From: Chryseobacterium oranimense
Lineage (GTDB): Bacteria; Bacteroidota; Bacteroidia; Flavobacteriales; Weeksellaceae
DNA: 64,000 bases
Assembly: GCF_025244725.1 (NCBI RefSeq)
Contig: NZ_CP104203.1
Coordinates: 2,728,001 to 2,792,000, forward strand
Direction of reading: 5' to 3'
Below are positions 1 to 9,086 of this stretch, in pieces. The notes under the pieces are model-generated. The model was not told where the DNA came from, made no database searches, and saw only the letters and a list, made by a program, of their open reading frames with translations. Numbering within the stretch: position 1 is the stretch's first letter; each line of letters opens with the position of its first letter. The translations under genes were made by a program, and so were the position numbers.

Positions 1-227
1 AATATGGTATTATAGAAGGAAAAGTACAGAATATTTCCCTGATCCCTGATGAAAAAGGAAACTATTATGTAGATATAACCCTCCCTAAAGGATTAAAAAC
101 AAGCTATAACAGAACTCTCCCATTTGATAAGGAGCTTAGGGGCAATGCAGAAATTGTAACCCAGGACCTGAGACTGATTGAAAGATTTTTCTACCAGATC
201 AGAAAATTATTGGGATACCAAAGTTAA
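1..227 (+). CDS. HlyD family membrane-fusion protein, C-terminal end (partial)
   Basis: Only the last 74 residues are visible; the reading frame enters at base 3 and stops at TAA 225-227. The segment runs YGIIEGKVQNISLIPDEKG, then a stretch matching the beta-barrel end of HlyD-type periplasmic adaptors (TLPKGLKTSYNRTLPF, then an AEIVTQDLRLIERF-like block), and ends in a short basic tail. Proteins of this family link an inner-membrane peptidase-containing ABC exporter to an outer-membrane channel, and in Bacteroidota they often export double-glycine peptides. Two such peptides lie at 43196-43536, but a link to this exporter is inference. The rest of the gene lies outside the window. Confidence 0.75.
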   Translation, partial: YGIIEGKVQNISLIPDEKGNYYVDITLPKGLKTSYNRTLPFDKELRGNAEIVTQDLRLIERFFYQIRKLLGYQS

Positions 228-244
228 TCACCCTCAGAAAATAT

Positions 245-280
245 AAAAACCGCGACTGTATAAGCTGCGGTTTTTTATTT
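245..280 (+). terminator. Rho-independent terminator of the HlyD gene
   Basis: AAAACCGC at 246-253 pairs with GCGGTTTT at 267-274, followed by a T-rich run. It lies 18 bases after the stop codon of the exporter gene. Confidence 0.8.
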
Positions 281-426
281 ATCAAAAGAAATCATATTTA
301 ATAATCTCCCTTTTAGCTGCTGAAAACTTAGAGTAAGCAAATTTTAAATCATCATTTAAAAGACAGCAATCATGATTTTTTAAAATAAAAAAAGGGAAAG
401 TAAGATTATTACTTTCCCTTCTGTTG

Positions 427-500
427 TAGCGAAGACGGGAATTGAACCCGTGACCTCAGGGTTATGAATCCTGCGCTCTAACCAACTGAGCTACCTCGCC
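427..500 (-). tRNA. tRNA-Met (anticodon CAT)
   Basis: Read on the minus strand, the acceptor arm GGCGAGG (500 to 494) pairs with CTTCGCT (434 to 428), with discriminator A at 427. A normal D arm (AGCTCAGTTGGTTAGAGC), an anticodon loop TTCATAA and a T arm (GGGTTCAATTCCC) are all present. CCA is not encoded. The anticodon stem lacks the three G-C pairs of an initiator, so elongator Met is most likely; an Ile2 tRNA read through lysidine cannot be excluded by eye. Confidence 0.95.
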
Positions 501-544
501 GTTTTGGTGGTGCAAATATAGAAAATATTTGTTTACCACCAAAA

Positions 545-1837
545 TTATTTTAGCTTAAAATATTCCAAAACATTCCCTACATGGTCTGGTTTATTGATTA
601 TCTTATTGTTAGCATCTAAAATAAAATACGTCGGAGTTGCATGAACATTGTACGTATCTACATAACTGCTGTTCCATCCTCTTAATTCAGAGTCATTGAT
701 CCAAGGAAAGGCAGCAATCTTTTGAGTATATGAGTTCTTATCTACATCTAAAGATAAGCCTATAATCTGTACATTTTTACCTTTCAGGTCATTGTATTTC
801 GCCAAAAGCTGAGGCAGCTCACTTTCACAATGAGAGCATGTAGATGACCAGAAAACAACTATCTTTTTATCCGCTTTTACATCATACAGTGACTTTGCAG
901 ATGTATTTGCCGGAGACTGGAATTTAACATTAGGAAATGCAGCCCCAATTTCAACATTGGCATTGGATTTTAAAGTAGATGCCAGCCTGTCATTAATTGT
1001 GCATTTAAGGTTTTTTGCGAGTGTAAGATATTTTGTTTTAAACTCTTCCATATCGTACGCATCAAAGATATCGATGAGTTCTGATAAAACCGTCTGCCCT
1101 CTTGGAGTTTCCACCTTTAAACGGTCTAAAAGAGTATCTACAGAACCGCCTACATTGGTATTTCCTCCTGAATTAAGATAAGACACTAAAACCGGTCTTA
1201 AAAGAGAAGAAGATTCAAGCATATCATTGGATTTATCCAGGAAGTTAACGATATCGTCCTGGGTAACTTTTTTAGCCGGATCTGCAGAGTTAGACAGAAA
1301 CTTGTTATAATTGGTATTATAATAGGAAATAAACGGATGCTGGGTAGCATCAATAGCTGTATTCATTCCGGCAAGCCTTTCTATTTCAGTTTTAAGGGCT
1401 TTCCCGAAGTCTGTATTATCTTTATAATATTCTTTTATTTGTGCCAGGGCTGGAAGAATAAGGTCTTTCTTTTGAGAACCTTCCTGTTGCTTACTCATCA
1501 GATCATTCACTTCATCAAGATAGATCACATCTTTTACCTTGTTATTCTGAACATCCATTTTGATATTTACGTTTTTATTCTCCGAAACAAAGCTTACTGC
1601 ATTATTTGAAGCCGGAAAATACACTTTCATCATTCCCATATAATGGTTGGGGTATTTGAAGGTCCATGTATTGTTCTTGCTTTGTTCTTTGGTAACGATG
1701 ATATCTTTCGAACCGTTTAATGTGTATAGAATAGCATCCTGATCTTTAAATTCCGCAGGGGTCTGTATGGTAACTGTAAACTGAGCCTGTAGGGAAAATG
1801 CAGCTAATACCGCAGATAATATATATATCTTTTTCAT
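545..1837 (-). CDS. TlpA-like thioredoxin-fold protein, exported
   Basis: This 430-residue protein starts with a signal peptide (about residues 1-19, ending LQAQ). The first 300 residues are a Bacteroidota-specific N-terminal part that I cannot assign further. A thioredoxin-like domain of the TlpA/AhpC-TSA class follows from about residue 298, with the redox motif CSHC at 334-337 and a cis-proline segment TPTYF near residue 403. Such proteins reduce or exchange disulfides in the periplasm; the substrate is unknown. A terminator lies just upstream, so the gene is probably transcribed alone, and it ends 45 bases before the tRNA. Confidence 0.85.
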   Translation of the reverse strand: MKKIYILSAVLAAFSLQAQFTVTIQTPAEFKDQDAILYTLNGSKDIIVTKEQSKNNTWTFKYPNHYMGMMKVYFPASNNAVSFVSENKNVNIKMDVQNNKVKDVIYLDEVNDLMSKQQEGSQKKDLILPALAQIKEYYKDNTDFGKALKTEIERLAGMNTAIDATQHPFISYYNTNYNKFLSNSADPAKKVTQDDIVNFLDKSNDMLESSSLLRPVLVSYLNSGGNTNVGGSVDTLLDRLKVETPRGQTVLSELIDIFDAYDMEEFKTKYLTLAKNLKCTINDRLASTLKSNANVEIGAAFPNVKFQSPANTSAKSLYDVKADKKIVVFWSSTCSHCESELPQLLAKYNDLKGKNVQIIGLSLDVDKNSYTQKIAAFPWINDSELRGWNSSYVDTYNVHATPTYFILDANNKIINKPDHVGNVLEYFKLK

Positions 1838-1843
1838 AAGGTA

Positions 1844-1878
1844 AAAATAAAAAAACTCTCTGATTAATCAGAGAGTTT
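1844..1878 (-). terminator. Terminator of the T9SS/PID-CTERM pair
   Basis: A perfect 13-bp stem, AAACTCTCTGATT (1853-1865) with AATCAGAGAGTTT (1866-1878), is followed on the minus strand by a T-rich run. It ends the transcript of the genes at 4066-1899. Confidence 0.85.
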
Positions 1879-1898
1879 AATATTATTTTAATAAAATT

Positions 1899-2120
1899 TT
1901 AGGCTTTTTGGCTCTTTAAATTCTTTGCAAAATATATAATGAATACTACTGCAACAATAGACAGTAAATAAACATACATATCAATAGGTGATGCTACTCC
2001 TCCCGGTCCTACACCTCCTGTACCGCCACCGCCTGGTGCTGGTGGTATTTCGTTATCTGCCTTGACCAGAAGTGTCCCGAAAAAGAAAAGAGCAAGTACT
2101 AGTTTATTAATAGTTTTCAT
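1899..2120 (-). CDS. Small PID-CTERM-like membrane protein
   Basis: This 73-residue protein has an N-terminal signal peptide (about residues 1-21, ending in KA), then a Pro/Gly-rich linker (IPPAPGGGGTGGVGPGG). It ends in SPIDMY, one hydrophobic helix (about residues 47-65) and a basic tail KNLKSQKA. The order PID motif, membrane helix, basic end matches the PID-CTERM sorting signals described in Flavobacteriia. It starts 5 bases after the stop of the T9SS protein upstream and shares its terminator, so the two are cotranscribed. Function is unknown; the sorting-signal assignment is by motif only. Confidence 0.7.
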   Translation of the reverse strand: MKTINKLVLALFFFGTLLVKADNEIPPAPGGGGTGGVGPGGVASPIDMYVYLLSIVAVVFIIYFAKNLKSQKA

Positions 2121-2125
2121 AATAT

Positions 2126-4066
2126 TTATTTTAAGATTTTAGTGTTAACGGTTTCTCCTTTATCAGAAACAATTTTTACAACGTAAGAATTTTTAACTGC
2201 GCCGTCAAGCTCAATTACAAAATCTCTAGATGCATCAACTGCTTTTTTAGAGATAACCAGTTTACCGCTCATATCATAAACTTCAATATCTGCTTTTTTC
2301 CAGTTTGGATCAAATCTAACAATGTAGTTGGTAATCGCTGGATTATATACTACTATTGTTCTTGATGGTTCGGCTGTTTCTTTTGTAGCCAATACCACAT
2401 TACTAGGCTCACCATAATATAAATCATAAGATGCAACAGCATTAGGAGCAATACCATCTTGTGTTGCCGGCTGCAAAGTACCGTTTGATGCTTTATAGTA
2501 GAAACCAATTCCTGCAGACAATAGGTGAGTTCCTGTTGGAACTAATTGTCCGTTTTCTCTTATTTCGAATTTATACGATTTTACTTTACCAGTATCGTAA
2601 TTTACAAGTTTAACATTTTTACCTTTGAAGTTGCTTTCATTGGCCTCATTAATGTATAACCAATACTGTCCTGTATAGTTAGTATCATAACCACCATTTA
2701 AAGCTTCTTCAAATGTACCGATGATGTTGCTTCCCGCAGTTGCCTGAACTGTAGTCGCTACAGAAGTCTGGTGACCTGTAACAGCATTAGGCGAAACTAC
2801 GTAATATGTTCTTGCAATTTCATTCCCGTTAACATCTAAACCAATAACTCCAAGTTGTTTTATTGTACCTTCGCCAACTTTTCCATTAGCATTTCTGGCA
2901 GCAGTAACGCTGTAATCAACGGTTTCCGCTCTTGAGATACTGTTAAATCTTCTAAGGGTATTGAAATTTAATGTTTGGGCAGAATTATCTCTCAATTTCA
3001 GAACAAAAGTCTGCATTGGCTTGATCATTACACTTACATCACCAACAGGAATGTGTGAAGTTACGTCATAAGTCGTGATCAATGCTCCTGAACTGTATGC
3101 ATTCCCTTGTGAACCTACTACTACAGTTCCAGGGTCATATCTTACTCCCCAGATATTAGTGATGTTATTTCCATCTGTAACTCCTCCGGCTGCAGGTTCT
3201 ACATATCCTATTCTTGATAAATCTACGTTAGTTAAGAAAGGGTTCCCGAACTGGTAAATGTTTTTACCGTAAGTTCCTCCCCAAGGAGTAGCGGAATTTT
3301 CAAACTGATCCTGAAGATAGGTGTTATATCTTTCATTGTATCCGTTAATTGCTGTACCACCTGGACCAAATGTAACATTCCCTCCATTTTGAAGAGTTGC
3401 AGCGGAAGCAAATGTTGCATAAGGACGACCATTAAGAGTATGCATAGCACTGCTTACATCTAAATTATTATTATTAGATCCAAGCATATAATACTCTGAA
3501 CCATTGCTGGTAGTAGTTGTTAAACTTGTATAATGATCAGCTACAGCTCCAGTGTTATTCCATTTTAGAATTTCATTCTGGCTTCTTCTTGTAGTACCAA
3601 ATGTTTTACCCAATTCAGTGGATAAACTACTCAAGGCTTTACCAAAGAAAGGTAATCCAACTTGTTGGTAATAATTTCCAGTACCATTTTTCTTGGTTCT
3701 GAATTCCTTACTTACAACTCCGGTGATATCGGTTTGGGCTAAACCATCAACATATAATTGTCCGTAAGTAGATACGTCATCAGTAGCTGTGGGAGTGTTG
3801 AGCCTTAAAATAATATTTCCACCATCAGTTTTAGCCCCACCGACGGCATCAATAGTTTTCAAAGCGTCCCCGGCCGTACCTACGATCATAACGTTTCCAT
3901 GAACATCCAAAAGACCATTATCTCTTGTTTGTACACCTCCTCCGCTATAAACAAGGGTGCCTTCGCTTACATACATATTAGCATTAGCGTCAACATGACA
4001 TAGTATCTGCGCCTGAACAGAGTAACTAATTGCTAAAAGACCTATAGCAAATAAACTTTTTCTCAT
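2126..4066 (-). CDS. T9SS type A sorting domain protein, secreted
   Basis: This 646-residue protein has a signal peptide (about 1-19, SYSVQAQ). The body is a long beta-rich region with Gly/Asn-rich stretches, and it begins with a repeat-like segment naming a 'vivid' VHGNVMIVG pattern common in flavobacterial surface proteins. The last 75 residues are a type A C-terminal domain of the type IX secretion system (IEVYDMSGKLVISKK, ending KIVSDKGETVNTKILK), which directs export across the outer membrane and attachment to the surface. The enzymatic or adhesive role is not recognisable. It is the first gene of a two-gene unit with the PID-CTERM-like protein. Confidence 0.85.
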   Translation of the reverse strand: MRKSLFAIGLLAISYSVQAQILCHVDANANMYVSEGTLVYSGGGVQTRDNGLLDVHGNVMIVGTAGDALKTIDAVGGAKTDGGNIILRLNTPTATDDVSTYGQLYVDGLAQTDITGVVSKEFRTKKNGTGNYYQQVGLPFFGKALSSLSTELGKTFGTTRRSQNEILKWNNTGAVADHYTSLTTTTSNGSEYYMLGSNNNNLDVSSAMHTLNGRPYATFASAATLQNGGNVTFGPGGTAINGYNERYNTYLQDQFENSATPWGGTYGKNIYQFGNPFLTNVDLSRIGYVEPAAGGVTDGNNITNIWGVRYDPGTVVVGSQGNAYSSGALITTYDVTSHIPVGDVSVMIKPMQTFVLKLRDNSAQTLNFNTLRRFNSISRAETVDYSVTAARNANGKVGEGTIKQLGVIGLDVNGNEIARTYYVVSPNAVTGHQTSVATTVQATAGSNIIGTFEEALNGGYDTNYTGQYWLYINEANESNFKGKNVKLVNYDTGKVKSYKFEIRENGQLVPTGTHLLSAGIGFYYKASNGTLQPATQDGIAPNAVASYDLYYGEPSNVVLATKETAEPSRTIVVYNPAITNYIVRFDPNWKKADIEVYDMSGKLVISKKAVDASRDFVIELDGAVKNSYVVKIVSDKGETVNTKILK

Positions 4067-4141
4067 TGTATAAATTATTTGTGTGTTAATACAATCTTCA
4101 CCTGCAAAGGTAAGATTTTTTTTGAAAGAAAAAAAAATATT

Positions 4142-5329
4142 TTATTTATTAACAAAAATATTATCTTCCGTTAATACGATTTCTTTTTCCTCACCTATTG
4201 AAAACATATAGTCCTCCAATACTTTTTCTGTTGTACCTCTTAAACCTCTGGCACCCAATCCTTTTTCAATGGTCTCTTCTACAATCTTTTCAATAGCTCC
4301 ATCCGTGAAAACCAAATTCGTGCCATCCATTTTGAAAAGCTCTACGAACTGGTTGATGATTGAGTTTTTAGGCTCCTTCATAATTCTCACCATCGTCTCT
4401 TTGGTAAGTTTATCCAGGTAGGTAATAATCGGAAACCTTCCCAAAAGTTCAGGAATCAATCCGAAAGAACGAAGATCGATTGCGTTGATATGGGTTAATA
4501 CATATTCCTCTTCATCGGTCTTATTGATTTTTTCTGAACTGAATCCTATAGCCTGCTTATTCATTCTTCTTTCGATGATCTCTTTGATTCCGTCAAAAGC
4601 ACCACCTGCAATGAACAGGATATTCTGTGTATTTACCTGAATGTATTTCTGGTCCGGATGCTTTCTTCCTCCCTGAGGCGGAACATTCACAATGCTTCCT
4701 TCCAGAAGCTTCAATAATCCCTGCTGCACACCTTCTCCTGAAACATCTCTTGTAATACTCGGATTGTCTGATTTTCTTGCAATTTTATCGATCTCGTCAA
4801 TAAATACAATTCCTCTTTCTGCTTTTTCCACATCATAATCAGCCACCATAAGAAGTCTGGAAAGGATACTTTCCACATCTTCCCCTACATAACCTGCTTC
4901 TGTAAGAATTGTAGCATCTACGATACAGAAAGGAACGTTAAGCTCTCTTGCAATGGTTTTTGCCAGAAGAGTTTTTCCCGTACCGGTTTCGCCTATCATG
5001 ATGATATTCGATTTTTCCAGCTCTACTTCTCTGTTTTCATCCTGAGCGTGAAGCAGTCTTTTATAATGATTGTATACTGCAATCGAAAGCTGTTTTTTAG
5101 CCTGATCCTGTCCTATGACATATTGGTTCAGGAATTCTTTTATTTCTTTCGGTTTTTTAAGTTCTTCTATGTTGGCTGCAGGAGAAGATCCTGTCTTAGA
5201 AACGCTGTCTTTTACGATAACATGCGCCTGTTCGATACAGTTCTCGCAGATAAAGCCACTCTGCCCCGAAATAAGCATCTGTACTTCATTTCTTTTTCTG
5301 CCGCAGAAAGAACATTGGTTTGAATTCAT
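4142..5329 (-). CDS. clpX: ATP-dependent Clp protease ATP-binding subunit ClpX
   Basis: This 395-residue AAA+ unfoldase feeds substrates to the ClpP peptidase. The N-terminal zinc-binding domain has CSFC at residues 7-10 and CENC at 28-31. The AAA module shows Walker A GETGTGKT, Walker B IVFIDEID, the pore loop GYVGED and sensor-2 region GARGLRG, all as in ClpX. Length is close to the usual 400-430 residues. clpP is not adjacent. The gene stands alone between the HIT gene terminator and the T9SS gene. Confidence 0.97.
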   Translation of the reverse strand: MNSNQCSFCGRKRNEVQMLISGQSGFICENCIEQAHVIVKDSVSKTGSSPAANIEELKKPKEIKEFLNQYVIGQDQAKKQLSIAVYNHYKRLLHAQDENREVELEKSNIIMIGETGTGKTLLAKTIARELNVPFCIVDATILTEAGYVGEDVESILSRLLMVADYDVEKAERGIVFIDEIDKIARKSDNPSITRDVSGEGVQQGLLKLLEGSIVNVPPQGGRKHPDQKYIQVNTQNILFIAGGAFDGIKEIIERRMNKQAIGFSSEKINKTDEEEYVLTHINAIDLRSFGLIPELLGRFPIITYLDKLTKETMVRIMKEPKNSIINQFVELFKMDGTNLVFTDGAIEKIVEETIEKGLGARGLRGTTEKVLEDYMFSIGEEKEIVLTEDNIFVNK

Positions 5330-5346
5330 AATAATATATGTTAAAG

Positions 5347-5378
5347 AAAATCGTAAAAAATTGCTTTTTTACGATTTT
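5347..5378 (-). terminator. Terminator after the HIT gene
   Basis: AAAATCGTAAAAA and TTTTTACGATTTT form a stem around a short loop, followed on the minus strand by TTTTCTTT. It lies just past the stop of the HIT gene and just before clpX. Confidence 0.65.
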
Positions 5379-5385
5379 ATGCTTT

Positions 5386-5775
5386 TTAAGAATTAATAAT
5401 CGAGTTTTGGATCTCTTTATATTCTTCGTCTGTTAATTTCAGTCTCTCATTTCTGAAGTTCATGTCTTCCATTTTGTTTAAGGGAATAAGATGGATGTGG
5501 GCATGAGGAACTTCAAGTCCTACTACAGCTACTCCCACTCTTACGCAGGGAACTGCATTTTTTACTTTTTTGGCAACCTTCTGGGCAAATCCCCAAAGGT
5601 TTTTGTATTCTTCACTTTCCAGATCAAAGATCAGGTCAACTTCTTTTTTGGGAACTACCAGCGTATGCCCTTTCACCAAAGGCATTGCATCAAGAAATGC
5701 TACAAAATTATCGTCTTCAGCAATTTTGTATGAAGGAATTTCACCATTGATGATCTTTGTGAATATACTGCTCAT
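5386..5775 (-). CDS. HIT family nucleotide hydrolase
   Basis: This 129-residue protein carries the histidine triad HAHIHLIP near residue 92, whose middle histidine is the nucleophile toward nucleoside phosphoramidates and dinucleotides in the HIT family. The N-terminal SSIFTKIINGEIPSYKIAED and the central LVVPKK strand are typical of HinT-like bacterial members. It is cytoplasmic. The start lies 41 bases after the greA stop, so the two genes are probably cotranscribed (greA then HIT). The natural substrate is not evident. Confidence 0.92.
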   Translation of the reverse strand: MSSIFTKIINGEIPSYKIAEDDNFVAFLDAMPLVKGHTLVVPKKEVDLIFDLESEEYKNLWGFAQKVAKKVKNAVPCVRVGVAVVGLEVPHAHIHLIPLNKMEDMNFRNERLKLTDEEYKEIQNSIINS

Positions 5776-5816
5776 TTTTAAAAGTTAGATTTTAAAGTTG
5801 AATTTAATTCAGTGGT

Positions 5817-6287
5817 CTAAAGAGTAATGTCCAATACTTCGAAAGACAGTTTGTTTCCGTTTGGTAATGTAATATCTGCAGTTTCGCCTATCACTTTTCC
5901 AAGTAATCCCTTAGCGATAGGTGTATTCACAGAAATTTTTCCTGTTTTAAGGTCGCTTTCGTTATCCGGCACTAAGGTAAACACCTGCTCCTGATTGGTT
6001 GCATTGTTTTTAAGTTTAACCGTAGTAAGGATCGAAACCTTTGAAGTATCTAATTGACTTTCATCTATGATCTTGGAATTTGCGATAGCATCCTTAAGCT
6101 TGGAAATTCTCATTTCAAGCATACCCTGAGCTTCTTTAGCAGCATCGTATTCAGCATTTTCAGATAAATCTCCTTTATCTCTCGCTTCTGCAATCTGCTG
6201 GGTAATTTTTGGTCTTTCCACAGTTTCTAACTGTTCCAGCTCAGCTTTCATTTTCTCTTGTCCCACCTTTGTTACATAGCTTGCCAT
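5817..6287 (-). CDS. greA: Transcription elongation factor GreA
   Basis: This 156-residue protein rescues backtracked RNA polymerase by stimulating transcript cleavage. The N-terminal coiled coil carries the acidic tip (ARDKGDLSENAEYDAAKEAQG, residues about 38-58, with the conserved D and E residues), and the C-terminal FKBP-like domain ends in the ITLPNGNKLSFEVLDI strand. I chose the ATG at 6287 (MASYVTK) over an in-frame TTG three codons upstream, because it gives the usual GreA length. Confidence 0.96.
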   Translation of the reverse strand: MASYVTKVGQEKMKAELEQLETVERPKITQQIAEARDKGDLSENAEYDAAKEAQGMLEMRISKLKDAIANSKIIDESQLDTSKVSILTTVKLKNNATNQEQVFTLVPDNESDLKTGKISVNTPIAKGLLGKVIGETADITLPNGNKLSFEVLDITL

Positions 6288-6397
6288 AATTTTCAAAATT
6301 TAGTTTTGGTATAAAAAAATAATCCGACATTTGCCGGACAATGTTTTACGTGTTATAATCGTTTAACTTTTACAAATATATAAAAATTTAAATTGAA

Positions 6398-6853
6398 ATG
6401 AAAAAAACTTTTTCAATCCTGTCTATTTTAACACTGCTGATTTTCAGTAATTTAACTATAAACTCATGCGGAAGCAGAGAAGATACTGTGAACTGCTTCC
6501 CCAACAACCCTATCAATGTATCTTTAAATCTGAATCTGCCCGCCTATAATAATATCAACTACGACGGAGGCTGGATTTATGTGAACGAACAGCAGTCCGG
6601 GACAAGAGGATTAATCGTAGTCCGTGTGGGAGATTCATTCAAAGCTTATGACCGTAATGCGCCTCATATATGCCCTGATACCAATACAACTCTTGAGGTA
6701 AAAGACAATATCAGTATCCTTTGTCCTAAGGACAATACCCGCTGGATTTTAAGAACAGGTCAGCCGGAATCCGGTGCTGCCACTTCCCTGCCTCCCAAAA
6801 CATATCCTTACAACTATGATGTTGCCACCAAAACATTAAATATTTATTATTAG
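6398..6853 (+). CDS. Lipoprotein with a degenerate Rieske-like fold
   Basis: This 151-residue protein has a lipoprotein signal with lipobox INSC at about residue 24. The body looks like a Rieske [2Fe-2S] domain: a strand with FKAYDRNAPHICP, then a second loop ISILCPKDNTRWILRTGQP, ending in Pro-rich YPYNYDV. In true Rieske proteins the loops are CxH and CxxH; here the first cysteine is kept (HICPD) and the second loop has CPKDN with the histidines missing. It therefore probably keeps the fold but cannot bind the usual cluster. It ends one base before dtd, so the two are likely cotranscribed. Confidence 0.7.
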   Translation: MKKTFSILSILTLLIFSNLTINSCGSREDTVNCFPNNPINVSLNLNLPAYNNINYDGGWIYVNEQQSGTRGLIVVRVGDSFKAYDRNAPHICPDTNTTLEVKDNISILCPKDNTRWILRTGQPESGAATSLPPKTYPYNYDVATKTLNIYY

Positions 6854-6854
6854 A

Positions 6855-7304
6855 ATGAAGATTGTGATCCAAAGAGTTTCCGAAGCTCATGTGAAAGTAG
6901 ATGGAAAAATTGTCGGGGAAATCGGGAAAGGCCTGATGTTGCTGACCGGAATTGATGAAAATGATGAGAAACAGGATGCTGACTGGCTGGTTCAGAAAGT
7001 TCTGAATTTAAGGATCTTCGGGGATGAAGATGATAAGCTTAATCTTTCCGTAAAAGATATTTCCGGTGAAATTTTGTGCATCAGTCAGTTTACCTTAATT
7101 GCAGACTATAAAAAGGGAAACCGCCCTTCTTTTATCAAAGCGGCAAAACCGGATAAAGCGGTTCCTCTTTTTGATTATTTCAAAGAGGAACTGGCTAAAT
7201 CAGGATTAAAAACCGAAAGCGGAATTTTCGGTGCAGACATGAAAGTATCACTGGTTAATGACGGGCCTGTTACAATTGTTATGGATTCAATCACGAAAAG
7301 CTAA
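6855..7304 (+). CDS. dtd: D-aminoacyl-tRNA deacylase
   Basis: This 149-residue cytoplasmic enzyme hydrolyses D-amino acids (and glycine) mischarged on tRNA. It shows the family hallmarks: MKIVIQRVSEAHVKVDG at the start, the SQFTL active-site strand near residue 79, and a C-terminal NDGPVT motif near residue 136 that is the Gly-cisPro-type specificity element. Length matches the family (about 145-150). It follows the Rieske-like lipoprotein by one base. Confidence 0.96.
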   Translation: MKIVIQRVSEAHVKVDGKIVGEIGKGLMLLTGIDENDEKQDADWLVQKVLNLRIFGDEDDKLNLSVKDISGEILCISQFTLIADYKKGNRPSFIKAAKPDKAVPLFDYFKEELAKSGLKTESGIFGADMKVSLVNDGPVTIVMDSITKS

Positions 7305-7378
7305 TACTGTAGTAATTAAAAATTCAATCATTTTTTCTAAATTCACAAAAAAGTGATTAATATTTCTCGTTAAATTTA

Positions 7379-7386
7379 TATATTTG
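7379..7386 (+). promoter_or_regulatory. Putative -7 promoter element before the subtilase
   Basis: TATATTTG fits the Bacteroidota -7 consensus TAnnTTTG and lies 25 bases upstream of the start codon. No clear -33 TTTG is seen at the expected distance. Confidence 0.4.
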
Positions 7387-7411
7387 GTTTACAACCATTT
7401 AATAAGATATT

Positions 7412-9064
7412 ATGAGAACAAAAATTAGACTTTTCACATTATGTATTTTCATTTTTGTGTTTTCATTCGGGCAGAAAACCGATCAGTTAAGTTCCAACAT
7501 TTATGTATGCTTCTCAAAAGATGTCAGTTCTGACAAAGAGGCGCTCAGTAAAAACCCTGCATTAGCAGAATTTGTCAAAACAAATGACATTTCATTCATT
7601 AACGATCTTGGCTTCAGTGACAAGAAAATTGATGAAATGATGGCAAGCAGCAGGGCAAACGGTAATTCAGGCGAATCTGTTCAAAAACTGAAACGCATCT
7701 TCAGAGCCAGCCTCCCTTTTCAGAGTTATGAGGAAGCTGAAAGAACAGCTCGTACTCTTGAGAAGTTTCCGGAGGTAGAATATGTTTCTGTAATGAGCAA
7801 CACTCCTATTGAACCTCCATTCGTTAAAGCTTTTGTGGCTACTCCGGATCTTGAAAGCCTTCAGACTTACCTCAACGACAATCCCGGAATCAATGCAAAA
7901 TATGCATGGTCCAGAGGAATTACAGGACAGAATATCAGAATCCGTGATGTAGAATATGGCTTTTACAAAACTCACGAAATGCTTTCAAACCAAAATTCTA
8001 TACAACTGGAGCCTGGATATTCGCCAAATTCGGGGCTATCAGGTAACAATTACAGGGATCACGGGACCGCTGTGGTTAGTATTTTAGGTTCTGTGAAAGA
8101 TAATATCGGGCTTTCCGGTGCAGCCTACAGCGCATCAGAAATCAAAGGATATATGGAATGGACTACCGTTGGCTATAACAGGGCTGCCGCAGTAAGCAGA
8201 TCGATCAATGCATCGCAGGCCGGTGATATTATTCTATATGAAATGCAAACAGGCGGAAAAGACGACCAGTACTGTCCAGCTGAATACGACAGTGTGATCT
8301 GGGACCTGACCAAAGCAGCTACCGATTCCGGAATCATTATTATTGCAGCAGCAGGAAACGGGAATCAGAACCTGGATGATCCTTTCTATGCTTCTTACAT
8401 GGCAAGAGGAAACAGCGGGGCTATCATCGTAGGGGCAGGATCTCCCAACACCACCCATTCTAAACTAAGCTTCAGTACGTACGGAAACCGTGTGGATGTA
8501 CAGGGTTGGGGAAGTAATGTTCTGGCTGCCGGATACGGTTCGTATCAAAAATATGATAATGATAATAACCGAACATACAATTATTTCAGCGGAACGAGTT
8601 CTGCTACTCCTGTTGTGGCATCGGCTGCTATTCTGATCCAATCTTTTTACCGACAGACAACAGGTCAGTATTTAACTCCTGCTGCTATGAAAAACCTTTT
8701 AATATCTACAGGAATTCCCCAGGGAGGTACCGTTGCCAATCAAAAAATAGGACCTTTTCCTAATGTAAAAAATGCTATATTACAGCTGGAAGGTAATTCT
8801 TTACTTCAATCCAATAAGGCTGAAGTTCCTCTTCCTTTAGAAGTTAATATTTATCCCAATCCGGTAACCAACCATATCACCATTCACAGCAATGAGGGTA
8901 AAAAGCTGAATTTTGAGATTATCAATATGCAGGGAAGAACCATCAGAAAAGGGTCTGCCCTACCTGATGAGAAGATCAGAACTGAAGATCTTCTTCCAGG
9001 CCAGTACATCATCAATATTACAGAAGGGCAAAGAAGAGTGGTTGAAAAATTTACTAAATTATAA
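7412..9064 (+). CDS. S8 family serine protease with T9SS sorting domain
   Basis: This 550-residue secreted subtilase has a signal peptide (about 1-20, ending SFGQ) and a propeptide-like region to about residue 140. The catalytic triad is visible: Asp179 in RDVEYGF, His217 in DHGTAVV and Ser396 in FSGTSSATP, with the oxyanion Asn316 in AAAGNGN. The Asp motif departs from the common DTG. Residues from about 475 form a type A T9SS sorting domain (VNIYPNPVTNHITI, ending VVEKFTKL), so it is exported to or past the cell surface. It is followed by a strong terminator and is monocistronic. Confidence 0.92.
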   Translation: MRTKIRLFTLCIFIFVFSFGQKTDQLSSNIYVCFSKDVSSDKEALSKNPALAEFVKTNDISFINDLGFSDKKIDEMMASSRANGNSGESVQKLKRIFRASLPFQSYEEAERTARTLEKFPEVEYVSVMSNTPIEPPFVKAFVATPDLESLQTYLNDNPGINAKYAWSRGITGQNIRIRDVEYGFYKTHEMLSNQNSIQLEPGYSPNSGLSGNNYRDHGTAVVSILGSVKDNIGLSGAAYSASEIKGYMEWTTVGYNRAAAVSRSINASQAGDIILYEMQTGGKDDQYCPAEYDSVIWDLTKAATDSGIIIIAAAGNGNQNLDDPFYASYMARGNSGAIIVGAGSPNTTHSKLSFSTYGNRVDVQGWGSNVLAAGYGSYQKYDNDNNRTYNYFSGTSSATPVVASAAILIQSFYRQTTGQYLTPAAMKNLLISTGIPQGGTVANQKIGPFPNVKNAILQLEGNSLLQSNKAEVPLPLEVNIYPNPVTNHITIHSNEGKKLNFEIINMQGRTIRKGSALPDEKIRTEDLLPGQYIINITEGQRRVVEKFTKL

Positions 9065-9086
9065 GAGCTAAATATCTATAAAAAAT

